Below are positions 49,501-56,741 of a stretch of 64,000 nucleotides of DNA, one piece after another. The translations under genes and the position numbers were made by a program. The notes beneath the pieces are model-generated. The model was not told where the DNA came from. It ran no database searches and worked only from the letters and a program-made list of their open reading frames with translations. Each line of letters starts with the position of its first letter. Within the stretch, counting starts at the first letter, position 1. Origin of the DNA: Rhyzopertha dominica (taxonomy: Eukaryota > Arthropoda > Insecta > Coleoptera > Bostrichidae); NCBI GenBank assembly GCA_025024175.1, contig QCXZ01000003.1, forward strand, positions 54,764,023 through 54,828,022, written 5' to 3'.

Positions 49501-50168
49501 ACTTTGGGGAATTTTTGTTGTTTTATTTCGGGTGTCTCTACCTGGTATACATTAACTGGAACTGTTTCCACCCGTTTGCGAAAACTAACTTTTTCATTTT
49601 CTAAGGGGTTAGGTATGGAACAGATTCCATTGTGGGCCTTAACTATACATTCAGGGGTAATTACATCATGTTTAAGTTTTATTGGGGGTAGAATTACCTC
49701 ACCACTTTCTATATTTACAGGTATCTTTAATACTTTAGCGTTTATATTATCTAAGCTTACTTCTTTACTATTATACTCTAAGTAAAAAGGGATATTTATC
49801 TCATTTAGTTTCAAATTTTTTAAATCATAGTCAATTTGAGCTTTAAATTTTTCTAAATCTTTAGTACCTATTAGTACATCAAAACGTTTATGCCAGTCAA
49901 TTACACGCAATTTTAATGGGGAATTAATTCCTAGTTCCTTTAGTAAAGGAAATTTTATATTATCTTGAGAAATTGATGTTCTGTTCATACTGGTGACTGA
50001 AAAAGGTTCCTTATAGTAAAAGTTAATAAAGTTTTCTGCTGCATTTGGATTGATAATTGAATCTGTCGCGCCCGAATCTATTAAAACCTTAAGATTTAAA
50101 TTTGGAAGGTAGAAAAAAGGAAGTTTTGACTGGTGGGCTATGTTATTTAGGTCTATTAAATTTGACAT
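46458..50168 (-). CDS. pol: Pol polyprotein of the errantivirus (protease, reverse transcriptase, RNase H, integrase)
   Basis: 1,236 codons from the first ATG, with the frame open further upstream so that it overlaps the end of gag in the -1 frame. Visible domains: retropepsin active site DSG at residues 31-33; reverse transcriptase with LDLAQGFHQI, MPFGLKNAPATFQ and YMDD at 432-435; RNase H with TDASN, the conserved Glu in STIEKELLAI and TDHNPL; an integrase zinc-binding HHCC region from about 890; and the DDE core with Asp in HLDTF (about 959), Asp in CDEG (about 1013) and Glu in IERLH (about 1052). No stop or missing catalytic residue was seen. Pol copies the genomic RNA and inserts the cDNA into chromosomes. 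It was probably made as a Gag-Pol fusion by -1 frameshifting. Confidence 0.95.
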   Translation of the reverse strand: MSNLIDLNNIAHQSKLPFFYLPNLNLKVLIDSGATDSIINPNAAENFINFYYKEPFSVTSMNRTSISQDNIKFPLLKELGINSPLKLRVIDWHKRFDVLIGTKDLEKFKAQIDYDLKNLKLNEINIPFYLEYNSKEVSLDNINAKVLKIPVNIESGEVILPPIKLKHDVITPECIVKAHNGICSIPNPLENEKVSFRKRVETVPVNVYQVETPEIKQQKFPKVHELIRTDHLNSEEKKAIIELCIKFRDVFYYENTDLTFTNKVKHKIRTTSDNPVYVKSFRHPRAMQEEIQNQIQKLLDNKIIRPSISPYSAPVWIVPKKMDASGKRKYRMVIDFRKLNEITVEDKYPLPRIDEILDNLGKCVYFTTLDLAQGFHQIELDSESIEKTAFTVNNGHYEYLRMPFGLKNAPATFQRMMDEVLKDYLYKFCFVYMDDVVIFSKSLQEHLLHIRQIFSRLKEVNLKVQLDKSEFLCKEVAFLGHVITPEGIKPNPSKIEAIQKYPIPKTTKEIKAFLGLIGYYRRFIANFANITSPMTKCLKKEAKIDTNDPDYLECFHLCKDLLVNAPILKYPDFSKPFKLTTDASNIAIGGVLSQNNQPIGYYSRTLNSAERNYSTIEKELLAILDSTKHFRPYLYGRRFTIETDHNPLVWLSKIKEPNSRLIRWKLKLEEFDFEIVYKKGKENKVADALSRIEIHNDETETKSVLPEIHETPDITDEELEQLINQNPTYNPTDEEIEKIINEIITPDPNIVIDLDDILLPSNPESDDNTVHSVHNEDDGKIIPITDQPVNNFSNRIILMFGKYYEIRFKQPFKKNHYTILIRNTNLQGDIQQMFKEIFRPNMTYAIFSKEQELIKAVQDFSKTFLNNNVKIFISTKYHKDILKEEEQKDIITSYHSETHTGINETYSKLRSEYFWPNMKDMIVHEINTCDLCLQAKYERNPYNVKLGGPLLAKKPFDTIHLDTFTFHNCKFLTIIDSFSKYAQAYYVKDGTGITILNKLRHYFSHHNYPKRIVCDEGREFFNRTLKEYCNMHKIELHFTTVNNPNSNSPIERLHSTLVEKLRILRLKNPKETPQNQMITAILIYNQSIHSATGFTPFSLLYGPYEHENDFDVNLTIYEEYNNRRKQELIPFLKEVYDKTFQKEQKVLAQRNANREPEPEINTDTSVFVKKNKPGKTDPLYEKINVTNRKKTKIIGKSAKNKITNSHVRKIKRLRKVPSLQANRVDDAIPSTSRQTN
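46508..46514 (-). other. candidate splice acceptor for env
   Basis: On the minus strand TTACAG ends at 46509, and the env frame continues without a stop from 46508. It pairs in phase with the donor at 51484. Alternative acceptors nearby were not ruled out. Confidence 0.55.
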
Positions 50169-50635
50169 TCGTCCGAGGCGGTTACATGAAAATTTTCTGC
50201 CTCGTTTTGGGGGGTTTCCATGTACTGTTCTTCATAATTAATTTCGCTATACATCGGGATCTCATTTGTTTCTACATCCACTTCATTGTTAAACAATTCC
50301 TCCGAAACAAATGTTGGTCTGGACGTGCTTTGGAAAATATTATTGTTTTGTCTGAAANTGTTTGGGACGGAAGTTTGAACAGACATTGGTGTCGGTTTGA
50401 ATGTATTTCTTGACATTGCTGAGCCCGGTTTTGTTCCAAAATTTTGTTTATTCATAGGTAATCTTGAAGATTGCGGTATTGGTTTATTGGCAGATCCTGT
50501 AAACGTTTTTTGTTGGTTATTGGTCTGTGGCTGAAAATAACGCATAGGTGGTATGTTTTGCATTTGCGGAGGTCGCGGATTAAATGCAAAACTTGGACCA
50601 CTAAAGGTATTTCTAGCAGGTTGAGTATTTTTTTT
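50156..50635 (-). CDS. gag: Gag C-terminal segment, in a shifted frame
   Basis: This frame continues Gag after the break at the 8-base A run. It is rich in Asn, Gln, Pro and Phe (NPRPPQMQNIPP, PQTNNQQKTF), is basic at first and acidic toward the end, and lacks a CCHC zinc knuckle, which is usual in errantivirus Gag. One codon contains N (near 50358). It stops at 50156, inside the start of pol. RNA binding in the particle is the likely role. Confidence 0.8.
   Translation of the reverse strand, partial: KKNTQPARNTFSGPSFAFNPRPPQMQNIPPMRYFQPQTNNQQKTFTGSANKPIPQSSRLPMNKQNFGTKPGSAMSRNTFKPTPMSVQTSVPNXFRQNNNIFQSTSRPTFVSEELFNNEVDVETNEIPMYSEINYEEQYMETPQNEAENFHVTASDECQI
50189..50195 (-). promoter_or_regulatory. 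candidate -1 ribosomal frameshift heptamer between gag and pol
   Basis: AAATTTT falls in the gag frame as A AAT TTT, fitting the X XXY YYZ rule. It lies in the short overlap where pol is in the -1 frame and about 30 bases before the gag stop. No downstream pseudoknot was evaluated. Confidence 0.55.
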
Positions 50636-51440
50636 GCACATTAGGTCTATGCTTGTCATTACTATTTCTTAAATATTTCATGTATTTATGTTCTTGAATT
50701 TTGTTGTCATAAATTCTGCATTTATTAAGAGCTTCTTCTAGGGAAACTAAATCAAAATGCATCAAATATTCATGATATGGGTCATTAAGCCCAGAACAAA
50801 ATACTTGTAGCGTTTGTTTTTGATAAAAATGTCTTTTGAATGCAATAATATTTTGATCTGTCTCATGCAGTTGCACGTACTGCATCAGATCATTTTGCGC
50901 TAATAAGACGCGATCGTAATATTCTAAATAACTTTCATTTTGTTTTTGTACAGTGCTCCTGAGAGCGGAGAGCAAAATTTCCTCATTTCTTTGGTCACCG
51001 TATTTTCTTAACAGCGCGCTTCTAATACCTGACCATTCAGTTTCATTATGGAAATTTAAATAATCTCTGGCCTCATTTTTCACTTTCGCTAGCACAGAAA
51101 CATTAAACAAGTAGACTTGGCTCAGCGTTAACTTTTTGTCTAAAAATTTTATTAAATTATCTACAGCGTTTACGAAGGTGGACAAATTTCCTCCCGGATA
51201 GAATTCTGGGAGCGTATTTGTAAGAGCTGTAAGCTCGCTAATTTGAATCGGCATCAATGATGGTGCCGCAACTTGGTTTGTAACTTGACCGTTAGTAGTC
51301 ATTGTAGTGTACGGATTGGGGCGTTGTTCTTTTAAATTTTTACCTTTAAACTTGCTTGAACTACTGGACGCACTGTTTGATATTAGGTCGGTTAAATTAT
51401 CAACTAATTCAAGTTCTACGTCTGAGTCAAAGTCTGACAT
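50613..51440 (-). CDS. gag: Gag N-terminal part of the errantivirus (capsid region)
   Basis: 275 codons from an ATG just after the candidate donor. It begins with an acidic stretch (DFDSDVELELVDNLTDLI) and a Ser-rich linker, and contains a capsid-like helical region with LPEFYPGGNLSTFVNAVDNL, ALLRKYGDQRNEE and FCSGLNDPYHEYLM, the order seen in Ty3/gypsy Gag proteins. The frame runs out at 50613, just past a run of eight A residues (50628-50635, written as T on the plus strand), where the rest of Gag continues in another frame. A homopolymer length error in the assembly, a real inactivating change and transcript slippage are all possible. Confidence 0.9.
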   Translation of the reverse strand: MSDFDSDVELELVDNLTDLISNSASSSSSKFKGKNLKEQRPNPYTTMTTNGQVTNQVAAPSLMPIQISELTALTNTLPEFYPGGNLSTFVNAVDNLIKFLDKKLTLSQVYLFNVSVLAKVKNEARDYLNFHNETEWSGIRSALLRKYGDQRNEEILLSALRSTVQKQNESYLEYYDRVLLAQNDLMQYVQLHETDQNIIAFKRHFYQKQTLQVFCSGLNDPYHEYLMHFDLVSLEEALNKCRIYDNKIQEHKYMKYLRNSNDKHRPNVQKKYSTC

Positions 51441-51692
51441 TAAATATCAGTAATAATTGCACGAAAGAAACTCAAAAGACTTACAGGACTAGTGGAAGGA
51501 GTTTCATCCCGGTCCGGTCCAAGGTCTCTCGATGAATTTCCTCCTCGTCTCCGATAGACGTGGTGTGGGTACGGCTCTTGGGGTTGTCCCTCGACTTTTC
51601 GAATAGGATCTTCTCCTCGAGTTGCCCACAGGGTCGTGGATTGCGTCTAAGGTGTTGAAACACGCCGGTAACTTTTCGCGAACCGTGACACA
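51441..51692 (-). other. 5' untranslated leader of the errantivirus
   Basis: The leader lies between the primer site and the gag ATG. An open frame across most of it (51481-51693) starts at a non-ATG codon and is probably not translated as such, but its last part coincides with the env leader exon. Confidence 0.7.
51479..51507 (-). CDS. env: env leader mini-exon with splice donor
   Basis: On the minus strand an ATG at 51507 opens seven Leu/Pro-rich codons plus two bases, ending at 51485 directly before a consensus GTAAGT donor (51484-51479). The donor lies upstream of the gag ATG. The two leftover bases fit the one-base phase of the acceptor exon starting at 46508, so splicing would give Env a start codon and a hydrophobic signal-peptide-like N-terminus, which the genomic env frame lacks. 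A spliced env mRNA is known for gypsy-type errantiviruses; here it is inferred from signals only. Confidence 0.6.
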
Positions 51693-51710
51693 ATCCTGTT
51701 CGCAGCGCCA
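51693..51710 (-). promoter_or_regulatory. tRNA primer-binding site, tRNA-Ser-like
   Basis: In the element's direction TGGCGCTGCGAACAGGAT begins at the last base of the 5' LTR. TGG matches the CCA end of a tRNA, and the rest fits an acceptor and T-arm 3' end of the tRNA-Ser type, the primer commonly used in this group. The exact isoacceptor is an inference. Confidence 0.7.
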
Positions 51711-51922
51711 GTTAAATAATCTCTCCGTGAACTTGTGTTTTTAAAAAGTTTTTATTACAAGTTACAGAGAAATGAACAGCAGCATAACAAGTCTAACACA
51801 TGAATTATACTGAGTTAGGGATGTTTACTCCCTATGGCTTAAATACGTAGGTGTTATCTAAATGTTCCTATTATCTAGTCCATGCACTTAGGGGTGGCGT
51901 CTGGGCTTTCAGACACGTAACT
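51710..51922 (-). repeat. 5' LTR of the errantivirus, 213 bp
   Basis: Identical by eye to the LTR at 44717-44929. It would hold the promoter of the genomic RNA. Confidence 0.95.
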
Positions 51923-51926
51923 ATAT
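51923..51926. repeat. target-site duplication ATAT, right
   Basis: This is the partner of 44713-44716. Confidence 0.85.
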
Positions 51927-52112
51927 GAGAAGTTACCCAACTGAGTATTCGGCCGTGTTCGGTTCATNTCGCGACTGTGACGTACGGCAGTGACCCGCAA
52001 GCCATGCCCCACATTTGATTCACTATGAATATTCGTATCTCATACGGTACCGAATACACGTGCAAAAGTAGTGTTGTCATGGATGTCACAAAAAATGTCG
52101 GATAGAAACTTG

Positions 52113-53400
52113 CTATAAACAAATAGAAGTGCAAATTAATTCAAAGTAATTTGGAGAGCACAAAAAGCAAAAGTTGTCTTTGGTTATTAACTTACAGATA
52201 TTTATTGCAAGGGTGTTGAAATAGAAGCCGCCGACTCGTAAGCAACCATTCAGCAACCAATTTCGAATTAATTTTACCAAATGTGGTACATCCGCGAACA
52301 CATATACTGATTCATTTGTAATAGGGTGTTCGAAATACATTTTTTTCTACACTGACGCCAAGTTTTGATCACAAACCTACATTTGCTGCACCACAATCTG
52401 ACACACATGCCAGCACTGTATAGGAAGCGCCATATAGCTCCTTTATTGCATCAAATAAAATCTGCGGGGTCATATTTTGATCAAAAGCAATATAGATCGG
52501 TTGTTTTCAGTTAGAAAATATGCTTCTGACCATAATCACTTGCATTTGATTAAATTTGCCTAGCACTTGCTCGCGCTTTTTGTCGAATTCATAGTACGAC
52601 TTTACTTTCATCTTATCAAATTGAATAATACAGAGTTTTTCTACGGGGATAATTTTCACTGCAGCTACCCTCATAATATTGATAACTTGTTTCAATAATC
52701 CACTTCTAACATCCAATTTTGCAGCCCATCACTGCAGTGCAGCGTCTTTTTCGAGATACCTCAAGGTAAATGCTCGACAAATATCTTCATTTTTCCTAAT
52801 TATTTGCTTTTTATTATACATTATTTTCTCTATTTGTGATTTACTAAATATCGGAGCTATAAGCTGGTGAATTTTTTCAATTGTGAAGATTCCTAATTGT
52901 TCTGAATCATTATTTGCACTTTGTTTTAGACCTTTATTCATTTCCGTTTTTTTTTTCTTTTTGATTTAAGTAATGCATTGGAATTCTTTATTTCGCATAC
53001 TTTTGTTTCCAAAGTTGCATTTTCTGTTTCTAGTAGGGTGTTCTTATTCCGTAATACCTCCAATTCTGTCAATAGTTGTTTGTAATCGGGTTGATTTAGT
53101 TGTTAAAGATTTGAGTGTTCTAAAGAATCACTATCCACAGTTCTTTTCTCCCAACTTTCTTCCCGCTCGCCGGTTTGATTAACATTGCATGCATTGGAAG
53201 GTTTTTGAGTTATATTTATAGAAGGAACAGAACCCTTTGTTAGACGTTTCTTCGGGGGTAACTGTAGTAATTCAGGTTTTAAGTCTTTTTCGTAATCATA
53301 TTCCCTAAAATTGTACCCAAATAGCTNTTACCTCTGGATTCTTTGGAAAAGAATGGTAAATTATATTTTCTCCAGCTGTGAAGAAGTGATCATGTACGAG
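52113..53400 (-). pseudogene. P-element/THAP9-like transposase pseudogene
   Basis: Motifs run in order on the minus strand. IIYHSFPKNPEV at about 53378-53340 is the start of a THAP zinc-finger domain, whose C-terminal part appears deleted; LKPELLQLPPKKR follows. Next comes a coiled-coil-like stretch (53090-52980, LTELEVLRNKNTLLETENA). IHQLIAPIFSKSQIEKIMYN and then LLKQVINIMRVAAVKIIP, FDKMKVKSYYEFD and FNQMQVIMVRS follow, then SDCGAANVGL near 52400 and VYVFADVPHLVKLIRNWLL at about 52310-52255. These are the catalytic-domain blocks of P-element transposases. A stop replaces a Trp after the SDCGAANVGL block, and several indels break the frame. The C-terminus is missing and no TIRs were found. 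The errantivirus lies about 190 bp beyond its 3' side. Confidence 0.8.
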
Positions 53401-53404
53401 ACAG

Positions 53405-54170
53405 TTTGTTTCAGTTCCTCACCATAATTCTTAGGAGAGGCGTAAAAGTAAGTTATTAATATGCAAAATTCGGTATGATAAAATACACTGTTGTAGATGA
53501 TATAATAATAAATCATGCCAGAGCACTTTGATGATATTCAATGTCTTATTAATTTAAATAATTAGTAATTGAAATGCGTATTTGTAAATATTGCAAGCAT
53601 ACTTTGTACTGCAAGTGCATTGTATAAAAGATAACGCGGTCTAATCATTTTTGACATCGACTTAGCGCCTCTCGAATTTACTACAAAAACTTCTCTAGAA
53701 AATATGTAGGTAGACAGCTCATTCATTGTTAGTAGACATTTCGCACGCAAGGGTATCAACCTCAAGCAACGAAATTATAACCTACTAATTAATTCCTTTT
53801 GTCAGTATACTCCTTTGTACCCGCAAACGGTAAAGCGCTCATTCCTTAAATACTTGATGTGCTTGAATAGCGTCTTAAACTACAACAGATGCGTTAAAAT
53901 GTACGTAAGCAGACGAAGCATTCTGCTGGAGACATAGACTTCATAATTTCAAACATTCAAAACGTGCTTAGGCTGTAGAAGCTGCAATGAGTAATAACTA
54001 CGGCCAGAGTTTGATAATCAGAAACTCTCATCGTTGTTTATAGATTTTATTCAGTATCTAATAATAAACCTGCAGTTCATGTAAGGTCAAAAACATTATT
54101 TATAGTGATCAATTTGAACTAGAATAACGCTATGATCAAATGACTTCTATTTTGACCTGATTTTTTTTTT
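53405..54170. other. unassigned AT-rich DNA
   Basis: No gene or repeat is recognised. Confidence 0.45.
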
Positions 54171-54179
54171 ATTTTTAGG

Positions 54180-54370
54180 ATAGTGGTGGTTTTGAGACAG
54201 CACTGAACAATCTAACAGCTGCCATTCCGAGATTCCTCGGTATAGTTATAATTAATAAACAAAATTGTCTTATTGGTCCTTGTTGTGGTCTTTCCAAGTG
54301 GCTTAGCTCCACCCTAAAGGATATTTAAAACATGTTGTCAATTTGTTTTCAATAAAAGACAGTTTGTACC
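54180..54370 (+). CDS. candidate terminal exon of an unknown gene
   Basis: A long T-rich tract ending ATTTTTAG (to about 54178) precedes a frame beginning DSGGFETALNNLTAAIPRFL. It stays open for about 49 codons to a TAA near 54326, and an AATAAA follows at 54351. Acceptor, open frame and polyadenylation signal are arranged as in a last exon. I do not recognise the protein, and it lies among transposon remnants, so a transposon gene is equally possible. Confidence 0.25.
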
Positions 54371-54499
54371 TGATCGAGCAGTTTTCAAAGTGTCACTTGG
54401 TACTTTTTTGGATTTGTTTATATTTCTGACTATTGTTCTCAATTCCTTCCGAGGTTTGTTTATTTATTTTCAAAGAGATCCTTACTTACATATGCATGC

Positions 54500-54905
54500 A
54501 TGTAATTTATTTGTTATAACTAAACTTGTTACAGACCAGACTTTATTAGCACAAATATTTATGAATAATGAATGAATTCTTTATACTTCTTGGTCCGATT
54601 TTTTCACGTTTTATCTAGTCTATTATTGGTACCACTTTGTAGATGATGTTCTGGTTTTCATTCAGAGCATGTATGTAAACCTTACCCACCTTTTTTGCAT
54701 TAATCCAACCCATCCCTATATAATTTTATGTATAAGTTTGAGAACAACTTCAGTAATTCGTCTCTAGGTTAAAAAAAAAACTGTAATGCTGCATATGTGG
54801 GTCAAGCAGAAGCTATTTCCTTCTCCAAATGAAAGAGCATCTTAAACATCACAATACATACGCAACCGCAATAATAACGATACGGTTTGCGCTGTTTCGG
54901 CTATT
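54500..54905 (+). pseudogene. decayed Penelope-like element fragment (RT active site plus GIY-YIG)
   Basis: FVITKLVTD at about 54512 fits the block SPVIA-x-LVM. WYHFVDDVLVFI at about 54630 is the PLE reverse transcriptase active site (YVDD-type), and NPTHPYI at about 54705 fits the following block. After a deletion, CNAAYVGQAEA at about 54785 is the GIY-YIG start, and MKEHLKHHNTY at about 54830 fits its conserved R/H helix in a shifted frame. All segments are separated by stops or shifts. A MITE begins directly after it. Confidence 0.65.
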
Positions 54906-54923
54906 AACAAATCGTCATCAAAG

Positions 54924-55500
54924 ATGTGTATAAATATGCGAGCCTAACCGTTCCTGAACCGCTCGTGAACTGCTTGTGAGCGGATCGTTGAAATTTTTCT
55001 CGCAACGAACCTCCGACGATCCACGGTGGGAATTAAACAAACCGTGACATATCGACAGACGCCGGTAAAAAGCGAGCAAACAGATCATTTTCTTTTTACA
55101 TATATCTCCACACATTTTCATATCAGCACATACTTCTCTCCAGGCAAATCTTTCAATTTTTTTTAAATGGTTCTTATATTAGGATCCCATAGTAATGAGT
55201 TATTTTTATAAACACTAAAGAGTTTGAATGTATTTTTATCCGACCACTCCACTATTTTAAACAAACTAAAGTAAAAACGCGAGCAAAAAAAAAGAATCTA
55301 CTGTGGATCTTGGGGGTTCGCAAGTACTGGAAAGCAACGAACTAGGCACGACGCCATCTACTAATAATGCCTTTCGCCTTTGTGTTCGCACGAAAAACTG
55401 ACAGGAGATGGTTCACGAACAGAAACATCGTCCAAATACAACAAACAAGCGGCTTACAAACGGTTCGCGAACCGTTTGGTTCGCATATTTATACGCACAT
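54924..55500. mobile_element. MITE-like element with inverted ends, about 577 bp
   Basis: Reading inward, the left end gives ATGTGTATAAATATGCGAGC and the right end ATGTGCGTATAAATATGCGA. Both continue into variants of AACCGTTCGCGAACC-type palindromes for about 40 bp. No transposase frame is present, and no clean target duplication was seen. Superfamily is undetermined. Confidence 0.6.
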
Positions 55501-55734
55501 TATACATTGCACATTATAAAACACAAGTTCTCTGAAAAATGTTAATAACGTTTCGCATGTCTGTCAAAAAGACCGCTGCAAATTGAATCAGTACTTCCAC
55601 ATCCAATTGTCAAAATGCCATTTACGTTTTTATTTCTTATACTATACGATTAGTATTCAGGTTTTGAGCATTTTTTCTCTCTACACATTTTTTCTAAGAC
55701 AAACAGTCCTCGTGATATTAGCAAAAATATATAC

Positions 55735-56160
55735 ATTTTTAAAATCGGTTTTTTCCAAATAACTCGAAAATTATTAACTTAACAAAAAAAATACAAGAGG
55801 GCTTTCTGATCAGAAATTTCATTTTCTATATAATACCAAAATTTAAAAAAAAATCGTACGAGCAGGGTCGAAAATAGGTTTTTTGGAAATATTTCGAAAA
55901 TGTCAAAATTTTGGATGAATTTTTCAACACACTTTTTGTGAGAAATTTTATTTCCTATCTGATGATATTTTCATTTTTTGAATATATTAAATATATTCGG
56001 AGATATTTAAGAAAAACCGTTGTTAAGTGACGCTTTTTTGCTAATATCTTCTAAACAGTTTGCTGTACCGAAAATTTATAAGAACTAATAATACTCGCAG
56101 TTATACTATTAATCACATACTAAAACGAAAAAAATATAAAAAAATAAAAATTTGCAAAAA
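55735..56160. repeat. AT-rich segment with recurring AACTCGAAAATT-like phrases
   Basis: Variants of a phrase like GGTTTTTTCCAAATAACTCGAAAAT recur at about 55747, 55879 and 55997, roughly 120-130 bp apart, between A-rich tracts. Comparable sequences are common in insect repeats. Borders and origin are not determined. Confidence 0.35.
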
Positions 56161-56422
56161 GGGTAGTTACCCCCCTTTGTGACGCTGGAAATTTATAGGG
56201 GCATGGAAAACGCTCCTTCTGGTTGTGAAATGTACCAATCTTTTTCTCTAGCGATTTTACCTTCCTTTCTGTTTACCTGCTCTTTAGTTTTTTCCTCCTT
56301 TACCAGGTTTTTCACTGTTTATTCTCCTACCAGTTCCTATTTTTTAACTTTTTGTTAATCTGAGGGGGTGTCATCTGCCCTTCTCCTTATTTTAGTAATG
56401 GATGTCACGTGTCCATTTCATT

Positions 56423-56435
56423 TTAACTTTAACAT
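56423..56435. repeat. 13-bp direct repeat flanking a Penelope-like element, left copy
   Basis: TTAACTTTAACAT recurs exactly at 57939-57951. The right copy abuts the inverted repeat, while the left copy is 33 bp away from it. This suggests a target duplication with a short tail on the left. Confidence 0.65.
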
Positions 56436-56468
56436 ACGAGGGTGAATGCTTTCAGCGTCCATAAATAT

Positions 56469-56622
56469 AAGATAATATTTTGTCGGATAGATCGCTGTCA
56501 CTTGAAAACACTGACAAAAAGTTAATAGTCTGACGTTTCGACTACACCTGTAATCTTTGTCAAAGACGAAAAACCTCAAAATTTGCCTGACACAAGTTCA
56601 AACAAAATTTTGAAAGTAAATA
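56469..56622. repeat. PLE inverted terminal repeat, left
   Basis: Begins AAGATAATATTTTGTCGGAT and contains CTGACGTTTCGACTACACC, whose complement carries the CGAAACGTCAG phrase of degenerate PLE hammerheads. Its inner end contains an inverted copy of the ORF's last codons. Confidence 0.9.
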
Positions 56623-56699
56623 AACAAATCACCAAGGATGCGAGACATCCTGAAACGATAGATATCATCAAATCCAAGCTTAATAGCGATCCCTTAGGT

Positions 56700-56741
56700 A
56701 ACACGATAGCCAGATTGTTCGGATAATCTGGCTATCGTGTT
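56700..56741. repeat. perfect 17-bp hairpin at the internal deletion point of the PLE
   Basis: Arms 56700-56716 and 56725-56741 (ACACGATAGCCAGATT and its complement) enclose the 8-nt loop GTTCGGAT. Upstream, a different frame reads KQITKDARHPETIDIIKSKL and ends inside the hairpin; downstream, the reverse transcriptase frame begins. The hairpin therefore marks the junction of two parts of the element. Confidence 0.85.

Larger units (their letters stand above)
44717..51922 (-). mobile_element. errantivirus (Ty3/gypsy family with env), 7,206 bp
   Basis: This is a full-length provirus on the minus strand. In transcription order it has a 5' LTR, a tRNA-Ser-like primer site, a short leader exon, gag, pol (protease, reverse transcriptase, RNase H, integrase), env, a polypurine tract and a 3' LTR. 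The two 213-bp LTRs are identical by eye and flanked by ATAT. LTR ends are AGTTA...TAACT when read in the element's direction, which is typical of the group. Pol and env are open throughout, apart from a few N positions, and gag has one frame break at a homopolymer. Identical LTRs point to a recent insertion. Elements of this kind are endogenous in arthropods, and some can form particles. Confidence 0.95.

Noticed and set aside
51481..51693. 70-codon frame in the errantivirus leader as a separate gene
   Set aside because: It starts at a non-ATG codon at the primer site and has no motif. Only its last codons matter, as the env leader exon.
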